Source: Cephalotus follicularis
Taxonomy: Eukaryota; Streptophyta; Magnoliopsida; Oxalidales; Cephalotaceae
Assembly (NCBI GenBank): GCA_001972305.1
Contig: BDDD01001471.1
Coordinates: forward strand, 100,277-164,276
DNA length: 64,000 bases
Direction of reading: 5' to 3'
Shown here piece after piece: positions 22,148 to 34,109 of the stretch; position 1 is the stretch's first letter; the number at the start of each line of letters is the position of its first letter. Made by a program: the position numbers and the translations under genes. Below the pieces are notes generated by a model. It ran no database searches, was not told the origin of the DNA, and was given only the letters and a program-made list of their open reading frames with translations.

Positions 22148-24810
22148 TTGGCTTATGTGATTTGGGCTGACTGATACCAGTCCGAATTTTGGATATGTGA
22201 TGCTATGTTGGGTTTGGAGTTTTTATTTTATTTAATCAAAATTTTATTTTAATAAAACAATTCATTTCTATTTTATAAATCCTTTTAATTCATTTTATTT
22301 ATTTTAATTAAATTTTCCTTCTTTTCTTCCTTTTTTCCTTTTCTTTCTTATTTTCTTCTTCTTTCCTATTCTTCTCCCTCCTTCACCCGAACTCTCTCCT
22401 CCCCTCTTTACTTCCACACGGCAAAAATCCATTCTTTCCATTCTTGTTCCCTGGAAATCCTCCTTTCTTCCCTTTTGGGCAGATTTGTCTTCCTTTTTCC
22501 TTTTTGTGAGTGCCATTGTCATTCTATATTTGCCTTCTTCTTTATCTGTTATGTGCCACTGCAGACAACTGCTTGTGGAGTCTGTGTAATCTGCTGTGTA
22601 ATCGTTTCGTTAAGTTTGAAGAGGTAATCTCAATCCTTTGGTTATTCTTTGGGTTGAATTCTTCTAGTTTGTTAAGCATGTATGTACTTCTTGTTTTGTT
22701 TTCTTGTCCTCCTTCTGTGTACAGCAAATTAACCAGTAAAATTGTGGTGTTCTTGCTGTGTTTTCGTGTTCTTCGTACTCATTACAGGTTAGTAATCTTA
22801 CTGTAATGATTCGTTTCTGTAGTCTTTGGTTTTTGTTGTTGGCATTCTTGGTATTTTTCTAAGTTTTGATCTCCTATATAATTATATGTTCTGTCATGGT
22901 ATTAGTAGGTTGTCAGCATGTTTTGTGTACCATGACTTGTCACAAACTGGTTTTATAACATTTGTAATTGATAATGGGCAGAATCAGGACATATATGTAT
23001 GCATGTTTTCTTGCTTTCTCTTAAAGATAAGTCACTGTCCAGATAATTATATGTCAAGCATGTATTTCTATGTCACCTAAATGTCAGATATGGTCATATA
23101 ATTATGTCCTTGTGTCTATGGTTTAATGTGGTACTCATTTGAATCAGTTTCGGTATTGAATTGTCTAGTTTCCTACTGTTTTGTCGTCCAGAACAGTCAG
23201 CTGTTCCTGTGGACAGTCGGCTAGAATGGATGAGTAGTCGACTGCCATATGAACACAGTCGACTGTCTTGGGTTGAGTAGTCGACTGGATCTATGAACCA
23301 GTTGACTGTCTGCATGCTGGTTTGAGTAGTCGACTGGCCCTTGTGATTAGTCGACTGCCAAGCTTCCCCAGTCGACTGGTGCTCTGTAATAGTCGACTGT
23401 TTTGCCCAGAAATATACTGTTTTCAATTATTTTGATCCGTTTGTTCCTCGAATCGATCCGGGTCTTTTCTAAACACTGTTATGAGTCTATTTAACGTTTC
23501 TGATGTGTCTTAGACTCTTATACGTATGGCTTTGGTGTATTTAGATTGTTGTGCCTCAAGTGGAGTTTGTTGAATCACCTATCCGTAAGTGCATTATAAA
23601 CGCATAAGGTCCGGATACTTCGTTCCTTGATACACTCTTATGATTTTATCAAGTAAAATCAGTTTTGCTTTATGCTATGCTTCTTCGTTTATTAAATTGA
23701 TTATGTTTTATGGTTTTGACACATTTCGAAAATAAAGTTGGTTTGACATTGTAAATGATTCCGACTTTATATATATGATATGAAATGATACGATATGTTA
23801 TGAAATGTATGTTATTATACCGTTGTGAGCGGTTTCTGAATATGTTATGTGAAAACATATTTTATGTGGTTTTAAAATTGATTTCGATAAATCAATGTTT
23901 TTGAAATGACTAAATACTGAGTATTGTACCCACCTATGGGGCGTACCATAGGCACGTCGTAGGCCTGGCACGGGGACGTGACACTTCTGTAGCGGTGTGA
24001 TTAATCTACGGTGTCTCTGAGTGTATGAATAAATCCCATGAGGTGGATTTATGGATCCGCTATGTATGATAGATGCGTATGAATCGATTCTAGTTTATGT
24101 GATCTGAGGTGTGATCAGATATGTGATCCGAGATGTGATCAGATATGTGTTATGTGAGAATTGACTTGTGCAGTGTCGTACACTTCAATTCTAGTGGGCA
24201 TGTGGAATTAGCGCCCCCCTTGCCAAATTTATGTTATACGATATGTATGTGGCTCAGTATGACCTATGATTCGTAAATGATTTTATGAAATGCATCGTAA
24301 ATGTTTCGAAAGACATATGGATTTTATGAAAGTACAAATGTGATTTTACGATTATTTATCTGTTTTAATTGCTTAAGATTTCTGTTATGAATCTTACTGT
24401 CCTTAAACTTATCGTTTACTATTTTATTTCCCTTATCCGTACTGAGGTTTGCTAAGCCGCGTTTTTGTTTCCATGCGGCAGGTTATCGGGAGCAGCGGGG
24501 GAATGAGTGAACGAGAGATGACCACCCTATGTGTTTGGATCCCTATCAGTGTGATCCCTATGTTATGTCTAGTGGTCATAAACAATCATATTTATGTTTT
24601 TATGTTTTAAATTTTGGAAGTTGATTATGTTTAAGTCTATCTGAATATGCTATCTTGTTAAGTTTTAATGTTCCAGATATGATAAGACCGCCACGTTTTT
24701 TGGCTAATAAAGTAATTATTTGATTAGATATGTTATGTATATGATCAAATATGTTATGATAGGTTTTGTATTATGACCTGTGACGACTCCCGCCGTCCGG
24801 GGGTGTTACA
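22147..24810 (+). mobile_element. EL4 LTR, 5' truncated
   Basis: It matches the EL4 solo LTR from about 25627 onward (GATTTGGG ... CCGAATTTTGGATATGT) and ends GTCCGGGGGTGTTACA. It contains a long pyrimidine tract (22300-22510), a donor-like GAG/GTAATC (GT 22624), a palindrome array (23198-23402) and an acceptor-like TTTTTGTTTCCATGCGGCAG (AG 24480-24481). Its left end fuses directly to EL1 integrase with no target duplication visible. Confidence 0.8.
23198..23402. repeat. CAGTCGACTG palindrome array, EL4 LTR
   Basis: About nine copies occur, most of them TAGTCGACTG or CAGTCGACTG, separated by 10-25 unrelated bases. The orthologous array in the EL4 solo LTR is at 26678-26872. Confidence 0.8.
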
Positions 24811-25074
24811 AAACTGGTATGGAAACCCGACTAAAGCGTCGACTGTTTACTTAAAGCGTCGACGGTTAAACACTTAAATACAAAACGCGTCAATGTCACA
24901 CGTTTAAGCGTCAACGTGTCACACAGCACCCAAAGCGTTGGTGATTCTAATAAGAGCATCGACGCTTTGTGCCCAGAAATCAAAAATAAAAGAATTTCAA
25001 ACTAAACAATCAAAGCGTTCACAAACCATAGCATATTTCAAAAGGTATAAACCCAACATAAAACATGTTAGCAT
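24811..25074. other. Unassigned spacer with AAGCGTCGAC motifs
   Basis: No coding potential is seen. It begins AAACTGGTATGG, which matches only the first six bases of a tRNA-Met primer site. It carries about six AAGCGTCGAC-like motifs (24831-24970). The remainder, up to the start of EL5-like LTR sequence near 25075, resembles nothing else in the window. Confidence 0.4.
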
Positions 25075-26677
25075 AGACGGGATATTACATCTTAAAACAC
25101 GAGTATGGTTATTACAATACAATACAATTAAAACAACCTTCAGAAAAGAAGCTTGCAACTCAGCTTCAGCAGCACTTGTCCGATTGCCCCTGTCAATCTG
25201 AAATTGTAGGGGGTTAGCCTTTTTCCTCACTCGGCTAAGTAGAGAAAGTATAAATACCTTAAGGGATCAACAATAATGTAAATCATGTAATGAATGCATA
25301 ATGATGCAGTACAATATATATATACAATATGTATTTGTATATGTATCTCGATCAATAGTTATGCAACCATGCCAAGTGGCTACATCAACACAGTCCATCA
25401 GTCATGTCTAAGGACCAATCAATTCAATCAGTATTCGATAACCACCACCCGTAGGTTAGCATTATCTCACATCGACGCTAACCGGCCCATAGGCGGAGGA
25501 AAGCTCGATCAATAATTGACACTGTAATACCCTGCTTGTTCGTATGTGTTTTTACAGACTTTTTATATTTTTGTTTTCGGGCTTTTAATTTTTGTTTTAA
25601 ATTTTAAAAGTACGGTTGCCCTTTTTGTTTTGGGCCTAAGTGATTTGGGTTGTTTGGTACAGCCTGAATTTTGGATATGTAATGAAATGTGGGTTTGGGC
25701 TTTTATTTATTTATCATCCAACTTATTTTATTAAAACAAATTACTTTAATTTTATTTTACAATTCTTTAAAATTCATTATTATTCCTTTTATTTTATTTC
25801 TTTATTCCCTTCTATTCTTTTTATTTCCTTTTCTTATTTTCTTCCTATTTTATTCTTCTTTCTCCCGTAATTCCTTCTCCCCTCCATCAATGTCACACGG
25901 TAAGAATCCTTTGTTCCTTTTTCAATTCCTAAAAAACCTCTCTTCTTACCCTTGTGGTCAGATTTTGTCTCCTTTTACCTTTGTGAGAGTGACATTGCCT
26001 TTTAAAGTGTGGCTCTCTTTCTAGATTAGCCATTGTCGATTTCTGCCAAGAGAGAAGCTGTGTTAATCTTCTGTGAATCGTCTCTTTAAGTTGTTAAGGT
26101 AATGTTAATCCGTTGGTTGTTTCTTTTGGGTTAAATTCTTTGGTTTGTTAAGCATAGTCATGTATCATTGTTCTGTTTTCTTTGGCTTCCTTCTGCACAG
26201 CTGTTATCATCTATTCTGTGGTGTACTTGCTGTGTTTAAAGTGTTCTGGACAGTCATTACAGGTTAGTGATTCCCCTATAACGATTTGTTTCACTAGTCT
26301 TTTGGTTCTGGTTGTTAGTATTCTTGATATCCTCTAAGTTTTGATTTTCTGAGTATATATGTTTCTGTCATAGTGTAAGTAAGTATGTCAACATGTTTTG
26401 TATACCTAGACTCGTCATAATCTAGTTTTAAGTATCTGTTAAGTGATAATGGACAGATTTTGGGACTTGGACATATGCTAAAGTAAAAGAGTCTTTGCTT
26501 TCCTTGGAAGTTAAGCCGCTGTTTAATCGTTTCCATGTCGATTATGTGTTTTAATGCCATCTAAGTGTCATATAAAGTCATATGTTTAGGTCCATGTGTC
26601 TCTGGTTAGGTGTTGAATTCATTTGAACCAGTTTCTGTATCAAAATTGTCAACTTTTTGCTGTTCTGTCGTCCAGAA

Positions 26678-26872
26678 CAGTCGGCTGTTCTTATGGACAA
26701 TCGGCTGGAATGGATGAGTAGTCGACTGACACATGAACACAGTCGACTGCTTTGTGTTGAGTAGTCGACTGCCTGCTTTCTGGTTTGAGTAGTCGACTGG
26801 CCCTTGTGATTAGTCGACTGCCAAACTTCCCCAGTCGGCTGGTGCTCTGTAATAGTCGACTGTTTTGCACAG
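26678..26872. repeat. CAGTCGACTG palindrome array, EL4 solo LTR
   Basis: About eight copies occur at the position orthologous to 23198-23402. Spacers align between the two LTRs while individual motifs differ by CpG changes and by the CGACTG/CGGCTG alternation. Confidence 0.8.
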
Positions 26873-28734
26873 AAATGTACTGTTTTCAACTGTTTTGCTC
26901 CGTTTGTTATCCGAATCGATCCGAGTCTTTTACAAACACAGTAATGAGTCTGTTTAATGTTTCTGATGTGTCTTAGACTCTTATACGTATGGCTTTGGTG
27001 TCTTTTAGATTATTGTGCTTCAAGTGGAGTTTTTGATATAAATCATCTATCCGTAAGTGCATTGTGAATGCATAAGGTACGAATGCTTCGTTCCTTGATA
27101 CACTCTTATAATTTTATCAAATAAAATCCGTTTTGCTCTATGCTATGCTTCTCCGTTTATGAAATTGATAATGTTTTATGGTTTTGACATGTTTCGAAAA
27201 TAAATTTGGTTCGGATATTTGTCACACCCCGTTCCCATAACAACAATAATAATGGTAGCAATCAACATAATATCCGGCTTATACAGTTTTACGCGGAAAT
27301 TTAAAACTTTCAAAACGATTAATAACTTGCGGAAGCATTCAATTATAAGCCGAATTAACAACGTAACACGCATCCCATACTATGTGTTACCTAACAGTCC
27401 ATAGCGTCAACGCTTATCGTCTAAGCATCGATGGTTAGAGAAGATCAGAAACTTCTTCTTCTTAAACACGTTCAATACCAAGAGATCAACATGCATAATC
27501 ACACATGCAATTCGATCCACAATCATTTCAATCACAATATGCAAGGCAGGTTAGCTACTTATAGCAACCCTAACACAAATCACACCATTCACAAAGCAAG
27601 GGAAAATCATCCCAAAACGTGCATGCAATTCAATCCACAAAGTTCACGCATTTCATCAATGATAAACATCATTCTTGAACTCAAATAAATATGTATAAAT
27701 CCCCTACTATTACCCCTACCTCTGATTCCGAGTTAGGAATCACAGTATCACCAGCACAGTCGAGCCGTAGGTTCAATTCCCGAACCTCTCCAATAACCGC
27801 TGAACCGAAGCCGGTTCTTGCTAATTGATCCTTTCCATTGCCAAATCCAATTACCGCACACACTGCACATACAACACATTTCATTACGATCAAAGCAGGT
27901 AAAACATTATCGTCGCCGAAACGTCGACCGGATTCCGGCCAACTCATCCAGCTTGCGAAACACACATCAACAGGTTCCACATTGAACGGTCTACACAGAA
28001 CCGGTCACGACTCACCGGGAATCGACCCCGAACGCCGCGCCACGTCCGGCAGTGAGTTGTGACTTACTGAGTCAACTCGCCGGACCTCCACAGGTCCGAT
28101 CGCCACCCAAAAACGCCTCACATTCAACAGTTTTACACATCCTTACCTCAAACCGGCCAACACTAACGGCGCCGAGAAACGCTGGGAGGAGGCGCAACAG
28201 TGGCGGTGAAGAAAAGGAAAAGAAGAGAAAAGAGGGGAAGGGGTGTCACACCCCGTTTCACAACAACATATAAAGTGGTGGCAATTAAAATATAAATCCG
28301 GCTTATACAAAAAACCATAAAATTTAAAACTTTCCATATCCTTTAACAACTTGCGGAAGCATATAAAATAAGCCGAATCACAACATAGCATGCATCCCAT
28401 ACTACATGCTACCACAGTAAATATCATAATAACAGTTAACTGCCCTCAAACGGAGAGTGAACAATAATCACTATCAATATCTCGATACATTTATTACAAC
28501 CATTCATTTATTACAATGATCCATCAACATTTCTCAAAGGTAACAACATAAAACTCCATATCGCTCCTCAAAGCCCAACGGCAACCCACGGCTGCATCAA
28601 CCTGAAACACACTGAAGTTGTAGGGGGTTAGCCTTTGTCCTCACTCGGCAAAACCATAAGAGCGATCCAGGGTCAAGGATAAAACATGCCATGATATGAA
28701 TGCACAATGATGCAGTACATACTATATCTCGATG

Positions 28735-28763
28735 CATATATATACATATATATATATATATAT
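28735..28763. repeat. AT/TATATA microsatellite
   Basis: A run of alternating AT with one CA interruption lies in the EL6 left LTR. Similar short TATATA runs occur at the matching place of other LTRs (7133-7143, 13578-13590, 25318-25325). Confidence 0.8.
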
Positions 28764-28937
28764 GTGCCACGACCACACGGTCACAGGCCACAATGTCACA
28801 GTACATCACCACGCTACACGGTTCACAATATCACAACGGCCAACAATATCTCAGGTCTCCAAGGACCCATCACTACACAATAGCAAATAGCCACGTCCCA
28901 AATGACAACAATCAGGCATGTCAAGGCAGACAATCAA

Positions 28938-30119
28938 TCACTCAATGCAAACAATTGTTCCCGTCACAGGCACGACGNCGCCACTACCGCCAGTAGGTCC
29001 TGCGGTTACTGCCATAGAAATCTCTTGACAATCCCTCACCAAGTGACCAGATGCTCCACACTTCATACACAACCCTTTCTTCACCCGACAATCCTTCACT
29101 TGATGACCGGTACGAGCACAGTGAAAACAAACTCCAGGCCTTACATTACTCCCCTGACTAGGAGTTCCTTGGGTGGCAGTCTGCTGAGACTGGTTCTCAG
29201 ACAATCTGGGTGGAGAATCACTGCCTTGCCATTGGGATGACGCTGGCCTGAACTGAGTAGAGCCCTGTTTGCTCTGCTGTCTACGAGCCCTTTCAGCACG
29301 GTCTTCATTGGAGATACTCTCTAACAACCTTGCCTTCTGAGCGACTTCCACAAAAGTCCCCAGTTCCATAGCCCTGATCCTCGACCGAAGATCCGATCGC
29401 AGACCTTTCAAAAACCTCCGTATCTTTTTACCATCATCAGCTACCAGATAAGGGGAATGTCTGGCTAGCTCCATAAACCTTGCTGTATACTCTGCCACAA
29501 TCATTTCTCCTTAACGTAGCTCCAGGAGCTCTGTCTCCCTCCGTTCTTGCTCAAGTCGGGGCACATAAGCATCGAGGAACTCCTTCCGGAACCCCTCCCA
29601 AGTACAACCGAGTCCAGTTGACTCCCACTTTGCCTTGACCATCTCCCACCAGTGGATGGCCTCACCCCACAGTCGGTACACAGCAAACTTTAGTTTCTGA
29701 TTATCTGTACAGTTCATCACATCAAGGATCTTTTCAACATCTTACAACCACCGCTCAGCAATGGTAGCATCCAACTCTCCTCTAAAATTGGGTGGACTCT
29801 GCCTCATGAACCTCTCAAGGTCTCTCCCAAACTGATTACCGTCATCGTATGCACCCTGAGCCGGAGCCATGTACTGAGGTTGAGTTTGGGCATACAGTCG
29901 CCGCATCTCCTCCATATTTGCTGCATTAGCACCCATCTGTTGCTGAAAGAAATCAGCGATGCGATCCAACGGATCTCTCACCCCGGGTGCTGCCCCCGGC
30001 ACATTCACATTCGTAGTTCCCTGTGGAACATCATCCATAGGATCCCCTCCAACATTCATTCCCTCGGGAACATTCTCGTTAACAAACCCACGCCTTCCGC
30101 GTCTTCTCCGACCGTCCAT
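28938..30119 (-). pseudogene. EL6 gag
   Basis: Capsid protein on the minus strand. The likely start is ATG at 30119-30117 (MDGRRRRGRRGFVNENVPEG), the position equivalent to the starts of the EL2, EL3 and EL10 gags. It continues through RIADFFQQQMGANAANMEEM, LKFAVYRLWGEAIHWWEMVK, KKIRRFLKGLRSDLRSRIRAMELG and two CCHC knuckles, CFHCARTGHQVKDC (about 29131-29090) and CMKCGASGHLVRDC (about 29071-29030). The whole stays in one frame with stops only near 29742, 29511 and 29505, making it the best preserved gag here. An N at 28979 lies near its C-terminus, where gag runs directly into LTR sequence, so protease and the rest of pol are deleted. Confidence 0.9.
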
Positions 30120-30318
30120 CTTGTTCCTATATGGAAAAGATGTCATTAGTAGTCATCTCAAGGAAACAGTTCATTAATTGCCAAGGAAAATATTAGCTCA
30201 GATAAGTTCCTTATTCAATTTAAGCATATATGGAATATGCTTGATTACCACTATTGTAGTATCAATCATTTGATTGCCGAGGATAGTATCCCAGCGATAG
30301 CTTATAAAAGGAATATAA

Positions 30319-30330
30319 GCTCTGATACCA
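30319..30330 (-). other. EL6 primer binding site
   Basis: GCTCTGATACCA is the reverse complement of the tRNA-Met primer site, four bases left of the EL6 5' LTR start at 30335. Confidence 0.9.
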
Positions 30331-30707
30331 CTGTTGTCACACCCCGTTTCACAACAACATATAAAGTGGTGGCAATTAACATATAAATCCGGCTTATACA
30401 AAATACCATAAAATTTAAAACTTTCCATATCCTTTAACAACTAGCGGAAGCATATAAAATAAGCCGAATCACAACATAGCATGCATCCCATACTACATGC
30501 TACCACAGTAAATATCATCATAACAGTTAACTGCCCTCAAACGGAGCGCATAAAGTAATGATTTATGTAAATCACATTTGTACTTCCAAAAGGGGTAAAA
30601 CGTTTCACAATCAACACTAACCAACCCGAAATACAGTTTGACACGGTACAAGATGCATACATATGCTCACAATGCAAAACGGTTCCAACACTCGGTCGTT
30701 TCTCACT

Positions 30708-31195
30708 GACAGTCGGCTGTTTTCCTTCAACAGTCGGCTGCTTTCCTTCAACAGTCGGCTGTCCCACACTTGGAAGTCGGCTGCCCTTAACCACCAGTCG
30801 GCTGCTCTCCTTGGCAGTCGGCTGTCTCATGCCAACAGTCGGCTGCCTCCTTGGCAGTCGGTTGTCACTCACCTAGCAGTCGGCTGCCCTCTCCAGTCAG
30901 TCGGCTGGTCCAATACAATACACATCCTTGCTGCCACCTGTCCCAGCATGCCTGGTATGGTGACACGTGGACAGTCGGCTGTTAGCCAAAACAGTCGGCT
31001 GGACCACCACACAGTTGGCTACCTTCCTTGGAAGTCGGCTGCATAACAATAGGAAGAAACCTGCAATTCCAGGCACAACAAGTCGACTGGATCCAATGCC
31101 CAGTCAGATGTTCTCCTTGGACAGTCGGCTGTTACCCAAAACAGTCGACTGCTAGCCTTGGACAGTCGGCAGTCCTCCCTGGACAGTCGACTGCC
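30708..31195. repeat. CAGTCGGCTG palindrome array, EL6 LTR
   Basis: This is the densest array in the window, with roughly twenty copies in under 500 bases. Most read CAGTCGGCTG, some CAGTCGACTG. Spacers of 10-60 bases share TCCTTGG or TTCCTTCAA in several places, which hints at growth by local duplication. It lies on the minus strand about 180 bases after the donor-like site (GT 31376-31375). Confidence 0.85.
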
Positions 31196-31727
31196 CCTAC
31201 GGGCAGTGCCCAAAAACAGCAGCAAAACACACACTTCAATCCACATTTAAACCATTTCCAACCACAATCACTATCACCACAACACATATACATGCCTCTA
31301 TCACAATATCACATATGCATTTCACTCATAACATCATTATAAATGACTTTGAATCACAAATATAGCTTTCCCCTACATTAGAACTCCAAGTTAGGAGTTG
31401 CAATCCACCTCTTTAAGTCCTAGATCCGAGGACCTTGCACCTGCAAACGCATCCAGCAGCCTTCCATGGGTCCGATTCCTCCGCTGGTCCGGCCTCCAAG
31501 CTCACGGTTCAACACCAAGCCCCGTATATCCACAACACACACACTTTCACTCCATTCTCTCTACTCCCAAACACACTTGAAATCCAAAGAGAAAGATGGA
31601 GATTTGAGAAGGGAAATTTGTGTTTTTATGGAGGAAACCCGGCCCCCTCTCCTGCCTTTATGCCCAAATGCCAAAACACCCACACTTTATCATTTTAAGG
31701 CTGAAAACATGTGGGCGTCTGGCGCCT

Positions 31728-31865
31728 GGCAGTCGACTGCCTTCACTTGGCAGTCGACTGTTTCTTCCGACACTCAGAACAGTTGGTTGTTTCCTCACAA
31801 CAGCCAGCTGCCGCCTCCACCAGGGGAGTCCAGTCGGCTGCCTCTGGGTGGCAGTCGGCTGCCCC
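31728..31865. repeat. CAGTCGACTG palindrome array, EL6 U3
   Basis: Five or six copies lie upstream (minus strand) of the TATA-like CATAAAA near 31628-31622. Position and content match the U3 array of EL3. Confidence 0.75.
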
Positions 31866-32095
31866 CTGCACCAAAATCATACTAACATACTTTTTCTTGC
31901 CACTTTTACCACACCGAAGGAGAAAACACAATCCTCATTAATTCCACGTATAAAATTACATTTAAAAATGCAATATTACACCTTAACAAAAATCCCGGGC
32001 GTTACAAGGGGGAAGAGCATACCGGCGGTAGGTGTGCCTGGGTGGTCCGCCGTCCTCTCCCGGTCACGTGGTTGGCTCCGGCGCCGTCTCCGGTG

Positions 32096-32157
32096 CCCTC
32101 TCTCCCTCTCTCTCCCGCTGTCTCTCCCAGACTCTCTCTCTCTCTCTCTGCAGCTTC
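32096..32157. repeat. CT-rich microsatellite in EL5 LTR
   Basis: A pyrimidine tract dominated by TCTC repeats lies next to a GC-rich stretch (32030-32100). It is part of the EL5 U3. Confidence 0.7.
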
Positions 32158-32500
32158 TTCTTCGCACGGGCGCGCTATGCGCCCGTGTCTCCCCCTTCTT
32201 CTTTTATTATTTTTGCTTCCCCCTTTGTATTTTCTAGTAAAATACTAAGGTCTGGGTCCCGATTTTTCCACGAATCGCGACATAATTTATCCGAACAGCC
32301 ACCAAAATAATCGCAATAATATTTCAAACATTTGGGCTTTATTGTCGCGCATTAAAAATAGATTTTATTAACCGTCTTAGCTAACACCATTACGATATAA
32401 ATGAGTAATGCCTTTTTATTACTCCGGGCTCTATCGATTTTATTATGATCGTACACGCACCAATTTCATAATAATTATTTATGAAATTCGGGGCGTTACA

Positions 32501-32620
32501 TCCTCCCCTCCTTAAAGAAATCTCGTCCCGAGATTCCCTAGATTAAACATGTGAAGGTAGAATGCCTTCACTTCTTCCTCTCGTTCCATGTGGCTTGCAA
32601 CCACAGCTCATCCACATCAA
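32501..32620 (-). pseudogene. EL5 pol tail and polypurine tract
   Basis: Read on the minus strand, 32620-32545 gives a chromodomain-like pol end (ATW, EREEEVKAFYLHMFNLG) with a one-base frame change between ATWNER and REEEVK. The purine tract GGAGGGGAGGA abuts the LTR at 32501. This is the only pol remnant of EL5. Confidence 0.65.
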
Positions 32621-34040
32621 ACAGTTCATAATCATATGATCCATAGTCATATGGTTTATGACCGCACATTCCGTAACCGTACAATCTGTATCCGTTCGAT
32701 CTGTAACCATACCATATCCATATCACTGGGTCTCCAAGAACCCAACACATCACTTATTATTCCGCAACTTCAAATAACTTCAATTAGCACTTATTCAGTT
32801 AATCACCTTCAATCTCTCAACAGTAAGGATCCTACCCTGGTATATCCAGCATAGTTCCGTCCAATTCGAACAATCATATCTCAATCACACTCAAAAGTGC
32901 TATAATCTCGATCTTTAAACAATCACATCATGTCAGTGGAATAATCAGTTGAATACATTTCAACTCTTATAATCTCCCAAAAATCGGTCATGAAGTATTC
33001 GTTTACAGGACTATGCCCCCTGTAAAGAAAACACATTTTATATATTCACACTCCCGAAGGAGGAATCAGTAGTTCACAAATCGGATCAGCCCTCATCAAA
33101 CCACAATTCAATAGAATTACATCATTCTAGAACCTCAAGTGATGAATCCATTAAAATCAAACTCTTAAGATTTCTCGAAATTTTGGCATGAAGTATTCGT
33201 TTATCGGACTCCATGCCATCTGATAAACCACAGTTTATATGTTTTGGGGTTTAACCCTCATATCTCATTACAATCTATATGCTGGGGGCTCCGCCCACAC
33301 CAGACTACATCACAACTAAATCCAAATATATCATTTGCATGCGGAAGGATAATCCTTTCAATACCCACAATGATGGGGTTGATCATATCCAATAATATCA
33401 TACATCGATCAAATGATGTACTGCCACATGTCGGCAGGTCCAATACATCAACACACATTCATTTGCAGCACTGCCACAAGCCGGCAGGTCATATAATGTA
33501 AATACACTGTCCATCTACATCAACTACCTCATACAACCACAGATAAAAGAATATAGATTCTTACGCTGCGCTTGGACTGTCTAATCACTGATGCGTCCAC
33601 CTGAACCTGAACTTAAACCTGACCCACTTCATTTCAATGAAACAGATCAGCAGCCAATGGCTGTGTACAATATACATATGTAATGAATATATGCAAAGGT
33701 GTAACAGATATATATATAATGTCAATCATGTGAGATGCGAACATAGCATAAGCAATGTGAACAATGTCATTTCACATTTATACAAGTCATAACACAATAC
33801 GTCATCAGTAACTCTACCATATACCATCATCCGGGGCCTTTCGTCCCGTATAAATCCATGATTGTGCTCTATCCACCCCTTTTCATATCCGTTCACGGTC
33901 CATAGCCGTTTACGGTCCATATCCATTCACAATCCATAGCCGTTTACTCTCTACCAGGAATTTAGAGGCTAACAACATATGTAGTTGTCATCTAATGGTT
34001 GACTAAATATATATACTGTCCCATACCATCACATATAAGT
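32621..34040. other. EL5 internal noncoding sequence
   Basis: No coding frame is recognised. It holds degenerate short repeats around CATAGTCATATGG and CCGTTCGATCTGTAACC (32620-32735), and two related hairpins preceded by CATGAAGTATTCG (33002-33026, 33199-33228). Two copies of CTGCCACA(T/A)G(T/C)CGGCAGGTC lie near 33420 and 33472, and a 15-base repeat around TCCGTTCACGGTCCATAGCC is at 33885-33945. Parts of 33250-33550 resemble the EL7 LTR near 41140-41240 (GCATGCGGAA, TGCCACAAGC). Confidence 0.5.
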
Positions 34041-34109
34041 AGTTGGCCGCCCTATCAGTTCATTCGCAATCTAGTCCGAGCATCCACGCAATGCCCATCT
34101 ATTCCATAA

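Larger units (their letters stand above)
28244..32006 (-). mobile_element. EL6: gag-only gypsy element, minus strand
   Basis: The insertion in the EL5 LTR has perfect target duplication AGGGG (28239-28243, 32007-32011). Left LTR 28244 to about 28960 starts TGTCACACCCCGTTTCAC. Gag is at 28938-30119, the primer site at 30319-30330 and the right LTR at 30335-32006. The two LTRs keep different parts: the left has the acceptor half and the right the donor half, so each has a deletion. Pol is absent. Confidence 0.88.
27220..32500 (-). mobile_element. EL5 3' LTR, internally deleted and split by EL6
   Basis: It starts TGTCACACCCCGTTCCC at 27220. A deletion near 27388 removes the acceptor half of the LTR (compare 35820-37460). 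The donor-like block CAGAG/GTAGGGG is kept (GT 27719-27718). The U3 continues to 28243, resumes at 32012 after EL6, and ends AAATTCGGGGCGTTACA at 32500. Confidence 0.85.

Noticed and set aside
22300..22510. Possible coding or splice tract in the T/C-rich part of EL4
   Set aside because: It is a simple pyrimidine tract inside a U3/leader; the minus-strand Lys/Arg-rich frames are by-products.
24811..24830. Primer binding site after the EL4 LTR
   Set aside because: Only TGGTAT matches the tRNA-Met site, and no gag or leader of EL4 follows.
30708..31195. CRISPR-like array of regularly repeated short palindromes
   Set aside because: Spacer lengths vary widely, repeats are only 10 bases, spacers resemble one another in places, and the context is a plant LTR with no cas genes.
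32160..32260. Host promoter or CpG island near 32030-32260
   Set aside because: The GC-rich and CT-rich stretch is part of the EL5 U3: the same termini and downstream bases recur at 39410-39700.
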